Positions 42,328-51,359 of a stretch of DNA of 59,811 nucleotides are shown here, piece after piece. The stretch spans positions 1 to 59,811 of the forward strand of contig DEYX01000348.1 of the NCBI GenBank assembly GCA_002365025.1, read 5' to 3'. Each line of letters begins with the position of its first letter. Position 1 is the first letter of the stretch. This DNA comes from Hungatella sp. UBA3147. Its GTDB lineage: Bacteria; Bacillota; Clostridia; Lachnospirales; Lachnospiraceae. Below the pieces are notes generated by a model. That model saw only the letters and a program-made list of their open reading frames with translations. It made no database searches and was not told where the DNA came from. A program made the position numbers and the translations under genes.

Positions 42328-43476
42328 GTGAAAAAAACATTTGAACTGATCGCACCCTGCCATTTCGGTATGGAAGCGGTTTTAAAAAGAGAGATCACGG
42401 ATCTCGGTTATGACATTGCATCAGTAGAAGACGGAAGGGTTACCTTTATTGGAGATGATGAGGCCATCTGTCGTGCGAATGTATTTCTTCGTACGGCAGA
42501 AAGAGTTTTGCTAAAGGTGGGAAGCTTTCATGCAGAATCCTTTGAAGAGCTTTTTCAGGGTACTAAGGCAATTTGCTGGGAAGATTTTGTACCTCAGGAT
42601 GGGAAGTTTTGGGTCGCCAAAGCTTCTTCAATAAAAAGTAAATTATTCAGCCCCTCAGACATCCAGTCCATCATGAAGAAAGCCATGGTGGAACGGTTAA
42701 AAGGGGCTTATGGCGTGGAGTGGTTTCCGGAGACCGGAAGCAGCTATCCTTTGCGGGTATTCCTCCATAAGGATGAAGTGACTGTTGGCATCGATACCAC
42801 TGGAGATTCTCTCCATAAGAGAGGATACCGTACATTGACCAGCAAAGCTCCGATCACGGAAACCCTTGCTGCGGCCCTTATTATGCTGACTCCATGGAAC
42901 AAGGACCGAATCCTTGTCGACCCTTTCTGCGGAAGCGGCACCTTTGTGATTGAAGCGGCCATGATGGCGGCCAATATGGCCCCAGGCATGAATCGTTCCT
43001 TCCTATCCGAAGACTGGAAAAACCTGATTCCAAGAAAATGCTGGTATGAGACAATGGATGAGGCAAACGACCTTTTGGATTCAGATGTCAAAGTGGATAT
43101 ACAGGGCTATGACATAGACGGTGAGATTGTAAAGGCTGCCAGAGCTAACGCAGAGTCAGCCGGAGTGGATCACATGATCCACTTTCAGCAAAGACCTCTG
43201 ACTGCCTTAAGTCATCCAAAGAAGTACGGTTTTATTATTACGAATCCCCCCTACGGAGAACGAATTGAGGAAAAGAAGAATTTACCAGAGCTGTACCGGC
43301 AGATTGGAGAACGGTATAAGGCTCTTGATGCCTGGTCCCTGTACATGATCACTGCCTACGAGGAAGCTGAGAAATACATCGGCAGAAAGGCGGATAAAAA
43401 CCGGAAAATTTATAATGGTATGATGAAAACATATTTCTATCAGTTTATGGGGCCAAAGCCCCCAAGGCTTCGATGA
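42328..43476 (+). CDS. THUMP-domain rRNA methyltransferase (RlmL/YpsC type)
   Basis: S-adenosylmethionine-dependent guanine N2-methyltransferase, probably of 23S rRNA. The 382-residue protein has a ferredoxin-like and THUMP region (about 1-155) and a Rossmann methyltransferase domain with VDPFCGSGTFVIEAA (near 197-211) and ITNPPYGERI (near 303). It lacks the second (RlmK) domain of the E. coli fusion protein, like Bacillus YpsC. The start is GTG 42328, with AGGAG six bases before it. The stop codon lies inside a dispersed repeat. Confidence 0.93.
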   Translation: MKKTFELIAPCHFGMEAVLKREITDLGYDIASVEDGRVTFIGDDEAICRANVFLRTAERVLLKVGSFHAESFEELFQGTKAICWEDFVPQDGKFWVAKASSIKSKLFSPSDIQSIMKKAMVERLKGAYGVEWFPETGSSYPLRVFLHKDEVTVGIDTTGDSLHKRGYRTLTSKAPITETLAAALIMLTPWNKDRILVDPFCGSGTFVIEAAMMAANMAPGMNRSFLSEDWKNLIPRKCWYETMDEANDLLDSDVKVDIQGYDIDGEIVKAARANAESAGVDHMIHFQQRPLTALSHPKKYGFIITNPPYGERIEEKKNLPELYRQIGERYKALDAWSLYMITAYEEAEKYIGRKADKNRKIYNGMMKTYFYQFMGPKPPRLR

Positions 43477-43494
43477 GCCAAAGGCGAATCGAAC
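43469..43494 (+). repeat. Small dispersed inverted repeat, copy 2
   Basis: TTCGATGAGCC, six bases, GAATCGAAC, matching the copy at 20443-20469. Its TGA is the stop codon of the methyltransferase gene, so the repeat supplies the gene end. Confidence 0.6.
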
Positions 43495-43518
43495 TTTCTT
43501 AAAGAAAAGGAGATTCGG

Positions 43519-44901
43519 TTGAAGATTAAAGGATGGTTTTTCCTATTTCTGATGATCATCTGTTTTTCTGCAGGATACTGGATTCCCAGTTCGGAGATCA
43601 TTCCAGCGAATAAAACAGACCAGGATTACTTAAAAGAGCCGGGAAGTGTACAGGCGAACAGCCGGGAGGGTTCATCGAAATCGGAAATTATAAATGAGCA
43701 GCTCCCGGCCTTTTATGATGGTAGAAAGGAAGGCCGGGTTCCTTCTGTGAAAAACCAGGGTTCCATTGGAACCTGTTGGGCTTTTGCCTCGCTGCAGGCC
43801 TTGGAAGCGGCCCTGCTTCCCGAAGAAACCTACGAGTTTTCCGAAGACCATATGTCTTTGAACAATGGGTTTTGCATTCCCCAGGAAGAGGGCGGGGAAT
43901 ATACCATGTCAATGGCCTATCTGCTGTCTTGGAGAGGACCGGTATTTGAAGCAGACGACCCATACGGCGATGGCATCTCACCCGATGGCTTAAAAGCGGT
44001 AAAGCATGTTCAGGAGATCCAGATCCTGCCGGATAAAGATTTTGAAAAAATTAAACGGGCGGTTCTTATGTATGGAGGGGTTCAAAGTTCCCTTTATACT
44101 TCCCTTGCGGAAGGGGACATCCGGTCTGAAGCCTATAATGAAGAGGCCTGCGCCTATTGCTACACTGGCACAGAGCCTCCGAACCATGATTCTGTGATCA
44201 TTGGCTGGGACGATGCTTATCCGAAGGAGAACTTTCATGGGGAAGCTCAGGGAGATGGAGCATTTATTTGTATGAACAGCTGGGGAGATGGATTCGGAGA
44301 CCAGGGATATTTTTATGTATCCTATTATGATTCCAATATTGGAAGGAATAACATTGTTTATACGGTTGTGGAAGACACGGACAATTATGACCACATTTAT
44401 CAGTCGGATCTCCGGGGCTGGGTCGGCCAACTGGGATATGGAGAAGATACCGTGTGGTTTTCTAATGTTTACGAGGCCGGAACCTCCCAGAGCCTTGAAG
44501 CGGCAGGCTTTTATGCTACAGGTCCCCACACTTCCTATGAGGTTTATGTAGTCCGTCATGCGGGAATAGAATCTGATATTTTAGCAGGTCAGGATTTTGA
44601 CCGGAAAGTTCTTCTTACCAGGGGAAGCTTTGACTATGGAGGATACTATACGGTGCCCCTTATGGGAAATCATCGGGAAGACTTAGAACTTTCCCCAGGG
44701 GAACGCTTTGCAGTTATCGTAAAGATTACTACGCCGGATGCAGTTCATCCTGCGGCCATTGAGTATGATGCGGGAGATGGACGTACCTTTGTCAATGTCA
44801 CAGACGGAGAAGGCTATATCAGTGCTGATGGCATGACATGGGAACGGGCTGAAGAGAAAAGGTGCAACCTTTGCTTAAAGGCATACACAAAGGACCGGTG
44901 A
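43519..44901 (+). CDS. Exported papain-family (C1) cysteine protease with lectin-like domain
   Basis: A 460-residue surface or secreted protease. An N-terminal membrane or signal segment (about 4-20) precedes a C1A domain with Gln in VKNQGSIG, the nucleophile in TCWAFAS (Cys86), His in PNHDSVIIGW (near 223) and Asn in MNSWGD (near 253): a complete active site. The C-terminal 170 residues match the lectin-like domain found after clostridial C1 domains. The start is TTG 43519, supported by AAAGGAG. No long propeptide is visible. Substrate unknown. Confidence 0.9.
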   Translation: MKIKGWFFLFLMIICFSAGYWIPSSEIIPANKTDQDYLKEPGSVQANSREGSSKSEIINEQLPAFYDGRKEGRVPSVKNQGSIGTCWAFASLQALEAALLPEETYEFSEDHMSLNNGFCIPQEEGGEYTMSMAYLLSWRGPVFEADDPYGDGISPDGLKAVKHVQEIQILPDKDFEKIKRAVLMYGGVQSSLYTSLAEGDIRSEAYNEEACAYCYTGTEPPNHDSVIIGWDDAYPKENFHGEAQGDGAFICMNSWGDGFGDQGYFYVSYYDSNIGRNNIVYTVVEDTDNYDHIYQSDLRGWVGQLGYGEDTVWFSNVYEAGTSQSLEAAGFYATGPHTSYEVYVVRHAGIESDILAGQDFDRKVLLTRGSFDYGGYYTVPLMGNHREDLELSPGERFAVIVKITTPDAVHPAAIEYDAGDGRTFVNVTDGEGYISADGMTWERAEEKRCNLCLKAYTKDR

Positions 44902-44925
44902 AAACGTTTTATGGAGGACGAATAG

Positions 44926-45540
44926 ATGAACGATAATAAGATCGTATTTGCTACAGGAAATGAAGGCAAAATGCGGGAGATCAGGGAGATCCTAAAAGAC
45001 TTAGGCATGGAGATCCTCTCCATGAAAGAGGCCGGTGCAAGCCTTGAAATTGTGGAAGATGGAGCTACTTTTGGGGAAAACGCGGAGATAAAGGCCAGGG
45101 CAGTGTGGAAAAGAACCGGAGGTATCGTTCTTGCAGATGATTCCGGCCTGGTTGTGGACTGCTTAAATGGAGAGCCTGGGATCCTTTCTGCCAGATATAT
45201 GGGAGAGGATACTTCCTATGAGATCAAAAATCAGAATATTCTCGACAGAGCTGCCCATGCAAAGGGCGGAGAAAGAAGCGCCCGTTTTGTCTGCAATATC
45301 GCCGCAGTGCTGCCTGATGGAACGGTGCTCCATACGGAAGAATCCATGGAAGGGCTTTTAGCTGACCAGCCTGCCGGAAAGGAAGGCTTTGGCTATGATC
45401 CCATCCTCTATATACCGGAATTCGGAGTAACTGGCGCCCAGCTTACCATGGAACAAAAGAATAAGATCAGCCACCGCGGAAAGGCTCTGGAGGCCATGAA
45501 AGGTCGGCTTAAAGAAACTTTTACAGGAGGGAGAGAATAA
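44926..45540 (+). CDS. rdgB: XTP/dITP diphosphatase (Ham1/RdgB)
   Basis: House-cleaning pyrophosphatase removing ITP, dITP and XTP from the nucleotide pool. The 204-residue protein has ATGNEGKMREI at residues 8-18, ADDSGLVVDCLNGEPGI near 70, and GFGYDPILYIPEFG. GGAGG precedes ATG 44926. It overlaps the next gene by one base (TAATG), reproducing the ysnA-ysnB pair of Bacillus. Confidence 0.95.
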   Translation: MNDNKIVFATGNEGKMREIREILKDLGMEILSMKEAGASLEIVEDGATFGENAEIKARAVWKRTGGIVLADDSGLVVDCLNGEPGILSARYMGEDTSYEIKNQNILDRAAHAKGGERSARFVCNIAAVLPDGTVLHTEESMEGLLADQPAGKEGFGYDPILYIPEFGVTGAQLTMEQKNKISHRGKALEAMKGRLKETFTGGRE

Positions 45541-46031
45541 TGAAAATACTGATTGTCAGTGATACGCACCGCAAAGATGAGAGTTTACATAAGATCATTG
45601 CAGAAACCGAATCGCTGGACATGCTGATCCACCTGGGGGACTCGGAAGGCAGCGAAGACAAAATAGCGGGCTGGATTCCTGCAGGCTGTGAACTTCAGAT
45701 GGTTCTTGGCAACAATGATTTTTTTTCGGATTTGGACCGGGAGAGGGAAGTGGTAATAGGCAGGTACCGGGTTTTGCTGACCCATGGTCATTATTATAAT
45801 GTTTCCCTTGGAGTTGAGCGCCTGGAGCAGGAAGCGGCGGATAGAGGAATTGATATTGCCATGTACGGTCATACCCACAGGCCTTTTTATGAGGTACATA
45901 ACGGGATTACGATCTTAAACCCGGGCAGCCTTTCTTATCCCCGGCAGGAAGGGAGAAAGCCCTCCTACATGATGATGGAGATCGATGCGCAGGGGGAGGC
46001 ACATTTTACCCTGAAATTTCTGGAGAAATAA
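45540..46031 (+). CDS. YfcE/YsnB-type metallophosphoesterase
   Basis: A 163-residue calcineurin-like phosphoesterase with VSDTHRKDE, HLGDSEG, VLGNNDFF and GHTHRPF as metal-binding motifs. It is translationally coupled to rdgB, as ysnB is in Bacillus subtilis. It is a second, distinct member beside the YfcE-like gene at 41778. The substrate is not established. A long bidirectional terminator follows. Confidence 0.93.
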   Translation: MKILIVSDTHRKDESLHKIIAETESLDMLIHLGDSEGSEDKIAGWIPAGCELQMVLGNNDFFSDLDREREVVIGRYRVLLTHGHYYNVSLGVERLEQEAADRGIDIAMYGHTHRPFYEVHNGITILNPGSLSYPRQEGRKPSYMMMEIDAQGEAHFTLKFLEK

Positions 46032-46092
46032 ACGCCTGTTTAAGCAAAACACCGGGTTACTCCTAAAAGACTGGGGCAATGGATCAAAATAG

Positions 46093-46180
46093 AATAAGGA
46101 GCTGCTGCAAAAAAGACAATCTATATCAGATATAGTATCTGATGTTTGATTAGTTTTTTGCAGCAGCTCCTTATTTTTTA
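46093..46180. terminator. Large nested bidirectional terminator
   Basis: A perfect 22-base inverted repeat pairs 46093-46114 with 46154-46175; inside it ATCAGATA-tag-TATCTGAT forms a second perfect stem. T-runs flank both sides. It lies between convergent ysnB-like and GH4 genes. Confidence 0.92.
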
Positions 46181-46185
46181 TAGTA

Positions 46186-47583
46186 TTATTTCCAGCCCTC
46201 CGGCAGATAATCCAGGGTATTTTCGATCATATCGTCTGCCAGTTTTTTGATTTCTTCTTCTCCTGCCCGGTCTTTTACCAGGGGATCGTTTAAGAGTGCT
46301 TCGTATACCAGGGAGCGGTCATGAGTGAGAGCGGCTTTAAGGATCCGCTGATGGTTGGCAACATGTGGCTCGATCAGTTTAAGGACATTCTCCGGAATGG
46401 CGCCGGCTACCACCGGTTTAATGCTGTCCCGGCTGAACAGGGCATTGGTTTCAACGACGGCTTCTGCCGGCAGGTTAGGAATTTGCAAGAAGGAATTTGG
46501 GATATTGACATTGCTCACGGTTTTTTCAAGCCCGCATAAGGCTTTGATGAGGAGGATTCCTTCTTCCCCGGATGCTTTCAGTTCAATTTCTTCTTCGCCC
46601 CCTGCAAGACGGTGGCTTTTAGCTAAACGATTCTTTAAATCTTCTTTTCTCCAGGCAACGGTAGTGAGGCCGAATTTCCAGCTCTTTACGGTTTCCGGGT
46701 CTTTTAAATAATCGCTTCCGGGCATGAATTCTGCAAGATGGCGGTCACCGGCAGCGGCGATCAGGCCATAGCGTCGGAAAAGATCAAACTTTACCCTGTG
46801 AGCGCATTCAAAGCTGTTGTTAGCCCAGTTCTTATCCGGTTCGTTGTAGCCTTCCTCATAGTGAGCGTCAATATAATCACGGTAAACAGGGAATAAGTCG
46901 ATTCCCTTGTAGGAAGCCTGGTCAAACCAGGTGAAATGATTGATTCCCAAAACATTTACATTGATGTCCCTGCGGTCAACATTCTCAAAGCCAAAAGTTT
47001 CTTCACAGATTCCCTTTAAAACCTTCTGGGTGCCGAATACTTCGTGGCAGCAGCCGAAAGCCTTGATCTCAGGGAATACGTGGTAGAGAGTCTTTACGCA
47101 AAGGGACATTGGATTCGTGTAGTTGATGATCCAGGCATTTGGTGAATATTCTTTTACGGCTTCTGCGATGGTCACAAACATCGGGATGGTGCGGAGGGCA
47201 CGGACCATTCCTCCGGGACCGGCGGTATCACCTACAGACTGGTAGATACCAAGCCTTTCAGGAAGATGAACGTCTGAATCCATCTCATCAAAGGTTCCGG
47301 GGAGAATGGAGATGACAGCAAAGTCACAGCCCGTTAAAGCTTCCTTTAAAGAGGAGGCGGTGACGTAATTCCATTTTCCAGTAGTATCTTCTCTGTTTGT
47401 CAGTTTGTTTCCGATGATTTCATTATTATTTGAGGCTGTCTCATCGATGTCATATAAACGGATCGTTCCACTTAAGGAATCGTCCATGGACAGATCCGTC
47501 ATAAAGGTCCAGGCCCAGCCTCTGGAGCCGCCTCCGATATAGGCGATATTAATATCGCTGACTTTGTTGTTTGAATATTTCAT
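46186..47583 (-). CDS. GH4 family glycosidase, alpha-galacturonidase/glucuronidase branch
   Basis: NAD- and metal-dependent glycoside hydrolase of 465 residues. The N-terminal Rossmann motif is AYIGGGSRGWAW; the metal-site motif is CHEV (Cys near 177), and NYTNPM and GINHFTW follow. In GH4 the residues after Cys-His track substrate; CHEV is associated with uronic-acid-specific members such as LplD. That fits the neighbouring pectin-type genes. AGGAGG precedes ATG 47583. Glucuronide and galacturonide specificity cannot be separated by eye. Confidence 0.88.
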   Translation of the reverse strand: MKYSNNKVSDINIAYIGGGSRGWAWTFMTDLSMDDSLSGTIRLYDIDETASNNNEIIGNKLTNREDTTGKWNYVTASSLKEALTGCDFAVISILPGTFDEMDSDVHLPERLGIYQSVGDTAGPGGMVRALRTIPMFVTIAEAVKEYSPNAWIINYTNPMSLCVKTLYHVFPEIKAFGCCHEVFGTQKVLKGICEETFGFENVDRRDINVNVLGINHFTWFDQASYKGIDLFPVYRDYIDAHYEEGYNEPDKNWANNSFECAHRVKFDLFRRYGLIAAAGDRHLAEFMPGSDYLKDPETVKSWKFGLTTVAWRKEDLKNRLAKSHRLAGGEEEIELKASGEEGILLIKALCGLEKTVSNVNIPNSFLQIPNLPAEAVVETNALFSRDSIKPVVAGAIPENVLKLIEPHVANHQRILKAALTHDRSLVYEALLNDPLVKDRAGEEEIKKLADDMIENTLDYLPEGWK

Positions 47584-47655
47584 AAGGGTTTCCTCCTGTT
47601 AAAAGAATAATTCTGTAAAAGGTTTCTTGGTTATTGTTGCAAGTTCATATTAGTA

Positions 47656-47667
47656 CCATTATAATGG
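47656..47667. promoter_or_regulatory. Palindrome in the divergent GH4/AraC promoter region
   Basis: CCATTATAATGG is a perfect 12-base palindrome. It contains TATAAT readable as a -10 on both strands and lies midway between the divergent GH4 and AraC genes, so it could be an operator or a shared promoter. Confidence 0.4.
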
Positions 47668-47746
47668 ATTATAGTATTAGAAATCTTATATAATTGGGGC
47701 TTATTTTAATAAAATCATACTTTTGGCTACTATTTTGGAGGTGGGG

Positions 47747-48604
47747 ATGGAAAAAACCATATTTTCGGAAAGCATGGAGGGAATCACCATTGATGAGGTG
47801 GTCCGGGACCAGGAATATACCATGACAATGAAGCATTTTCATGATACCTACGAACTCTATTTTCTTCTGGAAGGGGAACGTTACTATTTCATTGAGAAAG
47901 AAACCTATTATGTGAAAACAGGGGATGTCGTTTTGGTAAACCGGGAACAGGTCCATAAGACGAGCCAGGCTGGAAGCAGGAGACATGACCGGATCCTTCT
48001 CCAGTTAAGCGGGAGAGTTCTGGAGCCATGGCTTAAGCAGGCAGGGGTCTCTTCCCTTGAGAAGCTGTTTGGAGATTATTATGGAGTGGCAAGGCTTTCC
48101 CAGGTGGAATGGGAAGAAATGAAGGGTCTGCTGCTGGGGATTTCAGAGGAACTGATTCACCGGAAAGAGCGGTATGAGATAATGGTAAGGCTGAAGCTTT
48201 CCCAGATTTTACTGATGGTCTACCGCAGCAGGAAGAAAACCGTACTTAAGGAGATGCCTCCCACGGTTCAGACTGCAAAGCATGGAAAGGTGCATGAGGT
48301 GGCGGAGTATTTAACACTTCACTGTGAGACTGGGGAGAACTTAGAGGAACTGGCGGAGGCATTTTTTATCAGCAAATCCTATTTAAGCAGAATTTTCCGG
48401 GAGGTAACCGGGTTTTCTGTAAATGAATACAGAAACCTGGCCAGAGTGAGAAAGGCGAAAGAACTTCTGGCAAACAGCGGATATTCTATTACGGAAATAT
48501 CAGAAATTCTTGGATTTGAAAGTATTACCTATTTTGAGCGGGTATTCAAAAAGCATACGGATGTGACGCCGTTAAAATACAGAAAGGATGGAGGAGAGGC
48601 CTAG
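47747..48604 (+). CDS. AraC-family transcriptional regulator with cupin sensor
   Basis: A 285-residue cytoplasmic regulator: N-terminal cupin sugar-sensing domain (about 1-140, with HFHDTYELYFLLEGE) and C-terminal AraC helix-turn-helix pair (about 185-285, YLSRIFREVTG and YFERVFKKHTDVTPLKYR). It is divergent from the GH4 gene, whose expression it probably controls. GGAGGTGGGG lies directly before ATG 47747. A bidirectional terminator follows. Confidence 0.92.
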   Translation: MEKTIFSESMEGITIDEVVRDQEYTMTMKHFHDTYELYFLLEGERYYFIEKETYYVKTGDVVLVNREQVHKTSQAGSRRHDRILLQLSGRVLEPWLKQAGVSSLEKLFGDYYGVARLSQVEWEEMKGLLLGISEELIHRKERYEIMVRLKLSQILLMVYRSRKKTVLKEMPPTVQTAKHGKVHEVAEYLTLHCETGENLEELAEAFFISKSYLSRIFREVTGFSVNEYRNLARVRKAKELLANSGYSITEISEILGFESITYFERVFKKHTDVTPLKYRKDGGEA

Positions 48605-48643
48605 TGCCAAGAGCGAGGTTATAAATAGGTTAAAGGCATAAAA

Positions 48644-48683
48644 AGAAGGAACATGGCAAGAGTACAGCCATGTTCCTTCTTTC
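48644..48683. terminator. Bidirectional terminator between AraC and GH105 genes
   Basis: A perfect 14-base arm AGAAGGAACATGGC (48644-48657) pairs with 48667-48680. The minus strand has a T-run after it, suiting the GH105 operon end; the plus strand ends the AraC transcript more weakly. Confidence 0.88.
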
Positions 48684-48707
48684 CTCTCCGGCAGTATAAC
48701 CGGAGGG

Positions 48708-49832
48708 TTATTCCTTTTCCAGGGCTTCGCACAGAGCGGTCAGGGCAAGGGCCTGTCCATAGGCCATGGGCATGATAGCGATGTTCTTATAATGGTCGGA
48801 ATCCATGCCGATACCGGTTCCTGCCGAAACATTTAACACAGTTCCATCATCAGATATATTGGCGCAAATTGCTTCAATGGCCCGGTCAGCGGCAGCCTTA
48901 TAGGAGCCGTCAAGTATTCCTGCTTTCACACCCCTTAAAAGTCCGGCGGCAATGGCGGCAGAGCCGGAGACTTCGCCGTAGCTTAAATCATCGGTTAGAA
49001 CAGTGTTCCACAGTCCTGATGGGGACTGAAGGCGTAAAAGGGCGGAGGCCTGGGATTTGAAGGTGTCAGTCAGAAATGTCTTCACCCCTTTATCTAAGCC
49101 GTCCCCGCAGGTATCTAAATATTCCATGATCCCGTAGGTAAACCAGGAGTTCCCTCTGCACCAGAAGATGCCTCCGAAGTTATCCATACGCTCAAAGCTG
49201 AAGCCGTGGTGGAAGAGGCCGGTCTGTTTATCAAAGAGATATTTGATATGGACCAGGAACTGATGAAGAGCTTCGTCTTTCCAAAGGGTGTTCTCAGATA
49301 TGTATCCCATTCTGTTTAAGAAAAGCACGGACATGAACAGAGTGTCGACCCAGATCTGCCCGTTGTTTAAACTAACACCATCCCGGTCTCCGATGGCGCT
49401 GGTCACATGCTGGAATCCATTGTCCGGGGTTTTTGGAAGGTCGTTGATGAGCCAGTCCGCCCTCTGAACGCACAGATCGTAAAAATCCTCGTGATTGTCA
49501 AGGCCTTCATATAAAAAGGACAGGGGTAGAAATGGAGCGGTGGTATTGATGTTTTTAGAAGGAAGCCCCTTTTTCTGGTGGCCGCTGTACCATCTCTCAA
49601 AGAATGGGAGATACCGGCTGTCTCCGTAAAATTCCTGGAGTTTAAATAAGCCATACAGTCCGACTCCCTGAGGCCAGTCCCACTCCTCTATGCCAAAATC
49701 TCTTTGAATAAGCCCTTTTTTTGTATCAGTATTGCTGACGTTCTTGTCTTTGTCATAGTCATATCCTCCAAGATTCATCAGCTTCTCCACAACTAAATGG
49801 ATTTTTTCAAGTAGCTGTTCGTTTGTCATCAT
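48708..49832 (-). CDS. GH105 unsaturated rhamnogalacturonyl hydrolase (YteR/YesR type)
   Basis: Removes unsaturated galacturonic acid from rhamnogalacturonan oligosaccharides. The 374-residue (alpha/alpha)6-barrel has NNGQIWVDTLFMSV with the catalytic-site Asp near residue 161, FWCRGNSWFTYGIMEYL and GSAAIAAGLLRGV. No signal peptide, so it acts inside the cell. Its ATG 49832 overlaps the yesN-like stop by one base, and AAGGAG lies upstream, so it is the last gene of the minus-strand unit with YesM and YesN. Confidence 0.93.
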   Translation of the reverse strand: MMTNEQLLEKIHLVVEKLMNLGGYDYDKDKNVSNTDTKKGLIQRDFGIEEWDWPQGVGLYGLFKLQEFYGDSRYLPFFERWYSGHQKKGLPSKNINTTAPFLPLSFLYEGLDNHEDFYDLCVQRADWLINDLPKTPDNGFQHVTSAIGDRDGVSLNNGQIWVDTLFMSVLFLNRMGYISENTLWKDEALHQFLVHIKYLFDKQTGLFHHGFSFERMDNFGGIFWCRGNSWFTYGIMEYLDTCGDGLDKGVKTFLTDTFKSQASALLRLQSPSGLWNTVLTDDLSYGEVSGSAAIAAGLLRGVKAGILDGSYKAAADRAIEAICANISDDGTVLNVSAGTGIGMDSDHYKNIAIMPMAYGQALALTALCEALEKE

Positions 49833-51358
49833 TATTTTTCTCCTTTTTCATGCTTGTTTTTCAACTTTTCTATATATTCGGTCGGCGGGGAGCCGGTATA
49901 CCGCTTGAATACCTGACTGAAGTACTGGGGATTGCTGCCGAATCCTACCTGGCGGGCAATGTGCTTTATGTTATCATTCTGATAGTAGGTCATCAGCCGG
50001 ATGGCTTCCTCCATCCGCTCCTTATTTAAGTAATCGGAAAAACGCATCCCTTCTTCCTTTACAAACTGCTTGCTTAAGTATCCTATGCTTACGAAAAGAT
50101 AATTCTCAGCCAGCCATTTTAAGGAGAGGTTTTCAGAGTATAAGTGTTCTCTGATGTAGGCTTTTAAAAGGACGATGTTGGAGCCTGTCTTATGAGTTCC
50201 GCATGCGGTGTCTTTCCGCAGTACCACACGAAGAAGTTCCCGGATCCCGGATACCGTATCACAGGAATAGAGACGGCGGAAAAAGTCACAGGCAGCGTCT
50301 ACAGGTAGCTTTTCCCGTTCCGGCCCTATCTGAAGGAATAATCCTAATGCAAGGTTTCTGGCAGTAGATAAGGGAATGGAGTCCATAAAAACGGAGTCAA
50401 GGAGCTCCTCAGCCTGCACGGTATCCTCGGCAGAGGTGATAGAGTTCTCAAGCCTGCTGATCATCCAGGGGGAAGCAATATGGTTTCTGATTTCGTGGAC
50501 ATCTCCTCCTTCACTGAAGAGAAGGATCCGTTCAAAACGGGAGATCTTCTGAATGATTTCCTGAAATAGCTTTTCAGATGAATCCCTGTAAAGGAATTCC
50601 GCCTCAAAAGTAACGGACTGACCGGGGTACCGAAGTTCGGTTATGGCACTTTCGATCCGTTCCTGTATCGCCAGAGTAAAAGCCGGGAATATGAGGACCG
50701 CAGTGTTTTTTACATAAACAATGGAGAACTGCAGGGGAACCTTGGAAGCATCTAAAAGCTTTTTGACGTCACAGATAAAGCTTTTTATATAGCTTTCTTC
50801 CACAAAGGAACAGATACAGGCATAAATGCAGTTCTTCGGAAGGGATAAAAGGCCCTGGTATTTACGGAATACGGCCGGAAAGGAATCCTGGTGCTCCAGG
50901 GCTTCCATAATAAAGCTCTGCTCCAGGGGAAAATGAAGGCTTCGTAAGAAATCCTGCTGCTGCATTTTCCTGCTCTCTTCCTCCTGAAGTCGTTCCTTCC
51001 TTATGGAGACCAGAGATTCGATCAGTTCATTTTTATCAGTTGGCTTTAAAAGATAATAGCGAACCCCGTATTTCATGGCCTGTTTGGCGTATTCAAAATC
51101 ATTGTACCCGGAAAGGAGAATAAAGGTAATATGGGAATCTGATTTTATGGAACGTTCAATAAGGTCCAGGCCGTTTAAGATAGGCATTCGGATATCCGTA
51201 ATCACCACATCCGGATAATCGTCACAGATGATATCGTATGCCTCCATTCCATTTTTTGCAGTGGCGATGAGTTCATAGCCGATGGATTTATAGTCGATCA
51301 TTTGGGAAAGGGCCTCTCTTATAATCTGTTCATCATCTACAATCATCAGTCTCAACAT
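49832..51358 (-). CDS. YesN-type response regulator
   Basis: A 508-residue two-component regulator: receiver domain (about 1-120; VDDE, phosphoacceptor Asp55 in VVITDIRMP, LLKPTD near 105), a variable middle region and a C-terminal AraC double helix-turn-helix (about 405-508; YLSKQFVKEEG, YFSQVFKRYTGSPPTEY). It begins one base after the YesM-like stop. The pair probably activates the divergent binding-protein operon and the downstream GH105 gene. Confidence 0.94.
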   Translation of the reverse strand: MLRLMIVDDEQIIREALSQMIDYKSIGYELIATAKNGMEAYDIICDDYPDVVITDIRMPILNGLDLIERSIKSDSHITFILLSGYNDFEYAKQAMKYGVRYYLLKPTDKNELIESLVSIRKERLQEEESRKMQQQDFLRSLHFPLEQSFIMEALEHQDSFPAVFRKYQGLLSLPKNCIYACICSFVEESYIKSFICDVKKLLDASKVPLQFSIVYVKNTAVLIFPAFTLAIQERIESAITELRYPGQSVTFEAEFLYRDSSEKLFQEIIQKISRFERILLFSEGGDVHEIRNHIASPWMISRLENSITSAEDTVQAEELLDSVFMDSIPLSTARNLALGLFLQIGPEREKLPVDAACDFFRRLYSCDTVSGIRELLRVVLRKDTACGTHKTGSNIVLLKAYIREHLYSENLSLKWLAENYLFVSIGYLSKQFVKEEGMRFSDYLNKERMEEAIRLMTYYQNDNIKHIARQVGFGSNPQYFSQVFKRYTGSPPTEYIEKLKNKHEKGEK

Positions 51359-51359
51359 A

